Shown here: positions 61,280-64,000 of the stretch, piece after piece
Layout: each line of letters starts with the position of its first letter
How positions within the stretch are numbered: the first letter of the stretch is position 1
Assembly (NCBI GenBank): GCA_019614645.1
Contig: JABWDB010000008.1
Location: 5,952,001-6,016,000, forward strand
DNA length: 64,000 nt
DNA from: Stratiolaelaps scimitus
Taxonomy: Eukaryota; Arthropoda; Arachnida; Mesostigmata; Laelapidae
Direction: 5' to 3'
Translations under genes and position numbers: made by a program
The notes under the pieces: model-generated
Seen by the model: only the letters and a program-made list of their open reading frames with translations
Told to the model about the DNA's origin: nothing
Database searches by the model: none

Positions 61280-63142
61280 TATATTGTTTAGCTCGGTGCC
61301 GTGGAGGGTGCAAGCTCGTTTGGCGAGGTGTACGATACAGAGATCCTTGACAAGTGCCATTGCGTTTACTTCAGTTCGCCAGGCCAAGCCTTGGCTGCGC
61401 TTAATAGGCGTGCTCAGATAGAAGCTGTAGTGTGGATTAGCTTAGCGTCAACGACTCAACGTTGAAACACTTCGATACAAATCTGGTGAAACAGTGTAGA
61501 TCTATATTATATATATCTATGTACGAGGCAGCCGAACTTAGTAGAGGGTATAGGTATTGACAACGCTCGCAGAGAGGCTTCATTAATCTATGAAAGGCGA
61601 ATCCAATATGACAATATCGTACGAGGTCCCTCTTCATGACAGCAGGTCAACATTGCCGATACGTGGCTTGTGCTCTTGCAAAGTTAGTGAAATTCTCCTC
61701 AAAAACACTAGGCGGCCGGTTTATGGACTACCTCAAGTGTTACACAATAAAACATTGCGATGGCGCCGCGAAGAGAGTCAACAAGTTAGCTGGAGTTAGT
61801 GAATGGTCATAGTATACACATTTGTTATAATAGCAGCAGTAGAAGCAGCATTAGCAGCAGCAGAAATCGAGGAAGTGCTTCCCATTAGCAGTCAAACGTC
61901 AGTCGTGTGACCGGTGCTGCGCAACGGAGAGATCAGTTCATATATCGATCGTGCCGGCAATGGCAAACGGTGTCGCCGTTATTGGTGTTGTTAGTAATGA
62001 ACGGTGGTGTTAAATTGAGAGATTTTTGTAGAGCTTTCATACGAACTTGTCTTTTACCGAATCGTCGTAACCTGCTGCGGAAATGAAGCTTGCGATATCG
62101 TGGGCTCCTGACTCTGTTTTTGGTTTGGCTGCCCGCGTTTGCCGACGGCCCGTGTCAGTTAACCTGGTAGAGGATAATAGGATGAAGCGGCTAGATATGA
62201 TTATCGTTGTGGAATATATTTTTGCCGACGTAACCGTCGGACTATGCGGTAGAATATGAATATCGCGGTACGATACGCTACATTTGCACTAAACGAGCAA
62301 AAGCAGATCCATCTACGCACATACACACAGGTATAATTAGAAATAGATCCATTTCGGATGTTCGATACGACTTCAGCAGGTTAAGGGCAATATTGTACTT
62401 ATGTATAGGCTAAGCTATCCCACACGAAACAACAAGCGGCCTATACTAAAGCAGCGTAAGTATACTCTCCTAGTAGCGATTACTGAGTCACTCTCTCTTA
62501 TGATGATGGTGATGATGATGCTGTTGACGTTGGCGTGTATGGTATTAGCGTCCGCTTTTATACCCCATATGCAATACATGTTAGAGAACACACTGTGAAA
62601 GCGGTTCATCTCCTAAGCGAAAGAAGTTTGCCCCCCCATAAAGGTCAAAATGTGGATCGAGTTGTACGCAAATGTATCATGGTATACCGTTGAAATCATT
62701 CGGAATGCCAGAACGAATAACGGTTGTCAACGAAAGATGATCTGTTTTCAACGTGGAAGGATTGCGACCTGCTTTTTCTGTAATGTCGCACCTGTGCGCT
62801 CATACGTGTGTGTGTGTGTGTATTATATATCCCTGTGTGTGTCTAAGCAGCTTCGGTGTTTCTACTGACCTTGTTTGCATTGAGTTCGTCAGGTTGCGGT
62901 ATCTTCCAAGTGGACGACTCGAGTTGTGAGAGGTCAGCGCTATCAAGCTTCACTCCTCCTGTGCCATTACCAAGCGCGCTGATCCCGCCGAGACTGCCGT
63001 AAGCAGCGGTGACGGTCGAGTTGGCGCCGACGCCAACAGCTCCGGCCGCACTGCCCCAGAGGTAGTTAGGCGGTAAGCCGACCGATGACAGGTGCTCTGT
63101 TAGCTCATCGTCGATAACCGTGATCTTGAACATTTCCGCCAC
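52948..63142 (-). CDS. unrecognised multi-exon gene, C-terminal part
   Basis: Three minus-strand exons join in phase: 63142-62870 (acceptor TTCGTCCAG, donor AAG|GTCAGT), 59278-58810 (acceptor GTCTCTAG, donor CGG|GTAGGT) and, less surely, 53198-52948 (acceptor GGTTGCAG, then a TAG stop). Together they give about 330 residues. The first exon reads VAEMFKITVIDDELTEHL, then an Ala/Gly-rich linker and STWKIPQPDELNANK. The second is acidic and Asn/Gly-rich, with LDMFSEPTSLVNELDNIL. The third is Ala/Thr/Pro-rich and ends in LSNDVLMKFQRISSDTS. I recognise no domain; composition suggests a regulatory or scaffold protein with disordered regions. The 5' part lies beyond the window or was missed. The first two exons are good; the 5.6-kb intron to the third is tentative. 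Confidence 0.5.
53199..58809. other. putative intron or intergenic; no exon seen
   Basis: This lies between the second and third exons of the unrecognised gene. It contains a (GA)n run near 53349-53368, AT-rich DNA, a 13-base poly-G run at 58172-58184 and a (TAA)n run near 58690-58711. Minus-strand frames at 55480-55978 are open but lack consistent splice signals. Confidence 0.45.
59279..62869. other. putative intron of the unrecognised gene; AT repeat
   Basis: Between its first and second recognised exons. No further exon was found. It includes a (TA)n tract at 61235-61280 and a short CAG run near 61830-61862. Confidence 0.45.
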
Positions 63143-63873
63143 CTGGACGAACGCATACAACGCCAAACATTGTTATTGTACAGTATTGATATTAATGCCG
63201 GTATTCAATTGTATATGGTTAAACTGATGACGATGTACGTGCTGTGATCTGAGATAGCAGTTGAGTCCATTGAAACACGGTGTGTACAGTTGATACATAT
63301 GAGAGACGAGTACATATTGATGCGTCTTCGAGCCCGGGGTCGCGTGGCGCATTTGTGTGCCCATTGAGCATATCTTTCTCGAGAATTAACATTGGGGCGC
63401 GCTTGTCCGATAATAAAGGAACTTCAACTATAATTAGTATCTCGTACTATTATCCATCTCTCGAAGCTCCATTATCTCATTGGCCTCCGTACTATTCATG
63501 TTTAATTATTTTCCTTGTATGATATGAATATTTTGCTCCTAGCTATCCCCCTGTGCCTTCTTGTCTTGTTTATTCGGCGTGTTCGTTAGCGAGTACAGAT
63601 CGCGAAGTATTGATGGCCCCATCACGAGTAAAGGAAATTCCTTTTCAAAGGGCGTGCAGAACCCGTGCACTTTCCAGAACAAATAGTTGACTTTTTCAAA
63701 CCAGGTTCAGGCGTAGTGCACATTCACCGGTCATTAAATGGGATAGAATGAAAACACAGCAGTCCCGCCCTTGCTGGAGATGGTGTCGTCGGCGGAGGAT
63801 CTGTACAAGCTCTCGTATGCTCTCCGTCTACGGGTGGTGCCCGCTGCTGGGTCAATTAACATTCACTTTTTAG

Positions 63874-63995
63874 GACCAAGACTCCCGAGCTGAGCCGAGG
63901 TCCTGCCGCTTCTCGGATTTTGCCGGCAATGCACACTCGATTGCGCAGTCCGACGAAATCGTCCTTTGCTGGGACGAACGGCTTGCACAGGAATG
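63874..63995 (+). CDS. possible internal exon at the right edge
   Basis: A textbook acceptor (CACTTTTTAG|G) and a donor-like ATG|GTATG bound 122 bases open in two plus-strand frames. One frame starts DQDSRAEPRSCRFSD and the other has SPTKSSFAGTNG. The minus strand is also open here, so strand and reading frame are uncertain and the sequence stops too soon to test it. Confidence 0.2.
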
Positions 63996-64000
63996 GTATG

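Noticed and set aside
63870..64000. Minus-strand open frame at the right edge as an upstream exon of the unrecognised gene
   Set aside because: Its only plausible donor (AAAAA|GTGAAT) leaves phase 1, whereas the exon at 63142 needs phase 0.

Overview
The window looks like nuclear DNA of an arthropod. Its genes are split by spliceosomal introns of a few hundred bases to several kilobases. Long (TA)n and (GA)n microsatellites are common, and the proteins are animal proteins. Small intergenic spaces, microsatellites and a tRNA-derived SINE fit a chelicerate such as a mesostigmatan mite, but I cannot prove the taxon from the sequence. There are no bacterial operons, CRISPR arrays, phage genes or rRNA genes.

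Layout. Positions 1-13531 are gene-poor. They hold a possible coding tail at the left edge, two GC-rich blocks that look like promoters or 5'UTRs (about 2400-3540 and 9550-10553), hairpins, tRNA-like SINE fragments and microsatellites. A small intronless gene at 13532-14029 encodes an RNF180/DUSP12-type zinc-binding domain without a RING. Next is a seven-exon fructose-1,6-bisphosphatase gene (15856-24436, + strand). Its first intron of 5.8 kb contains a complete intronless RalBP1/RLIP76-like gene (17200-19251, same strand) whose RhoGAP domain has lost the arginine finger. Facing it tail to tail is a 15-exon nucleoporin RANBP2/Nup358 gene (44678 down to 26508, - strand). I rebuilt it as 2518 residues: N-terminal TPR region, coiled coil and poly-Q, FG repeats, three good Ran-binding domains, one RanBP2 zinc finger, one SUMO-ligase IR motif and a degenerate fourth Ran-binding domain in place of the vertebrate cyclophilin domain. 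From 44.7 to 64 kb the DNA is again sparse. It holds an intact 190-bp SINE with target-site duplications, many microsatellites, and an unrecognised minus-strand gene assembled from exons at 63142-62870, 59278-58810 and probably 53198-52948.

Two introns use GC rather than GT donors. One is in the bisphosphatase gene. The other is in RANBP2, where failure to splice would give a truncated product lacking every Ran-binding domain.

The genes do not form a pathway: one is gluconeogenic, one is a Ral/Rho adaptor and one is a nuclear-pore component. The most interesting signals are structural: the nested gene with a probably inactive GAP domain, the two GC-AG introns, the RANBP2 domain reduction, and the young SINE insertion.
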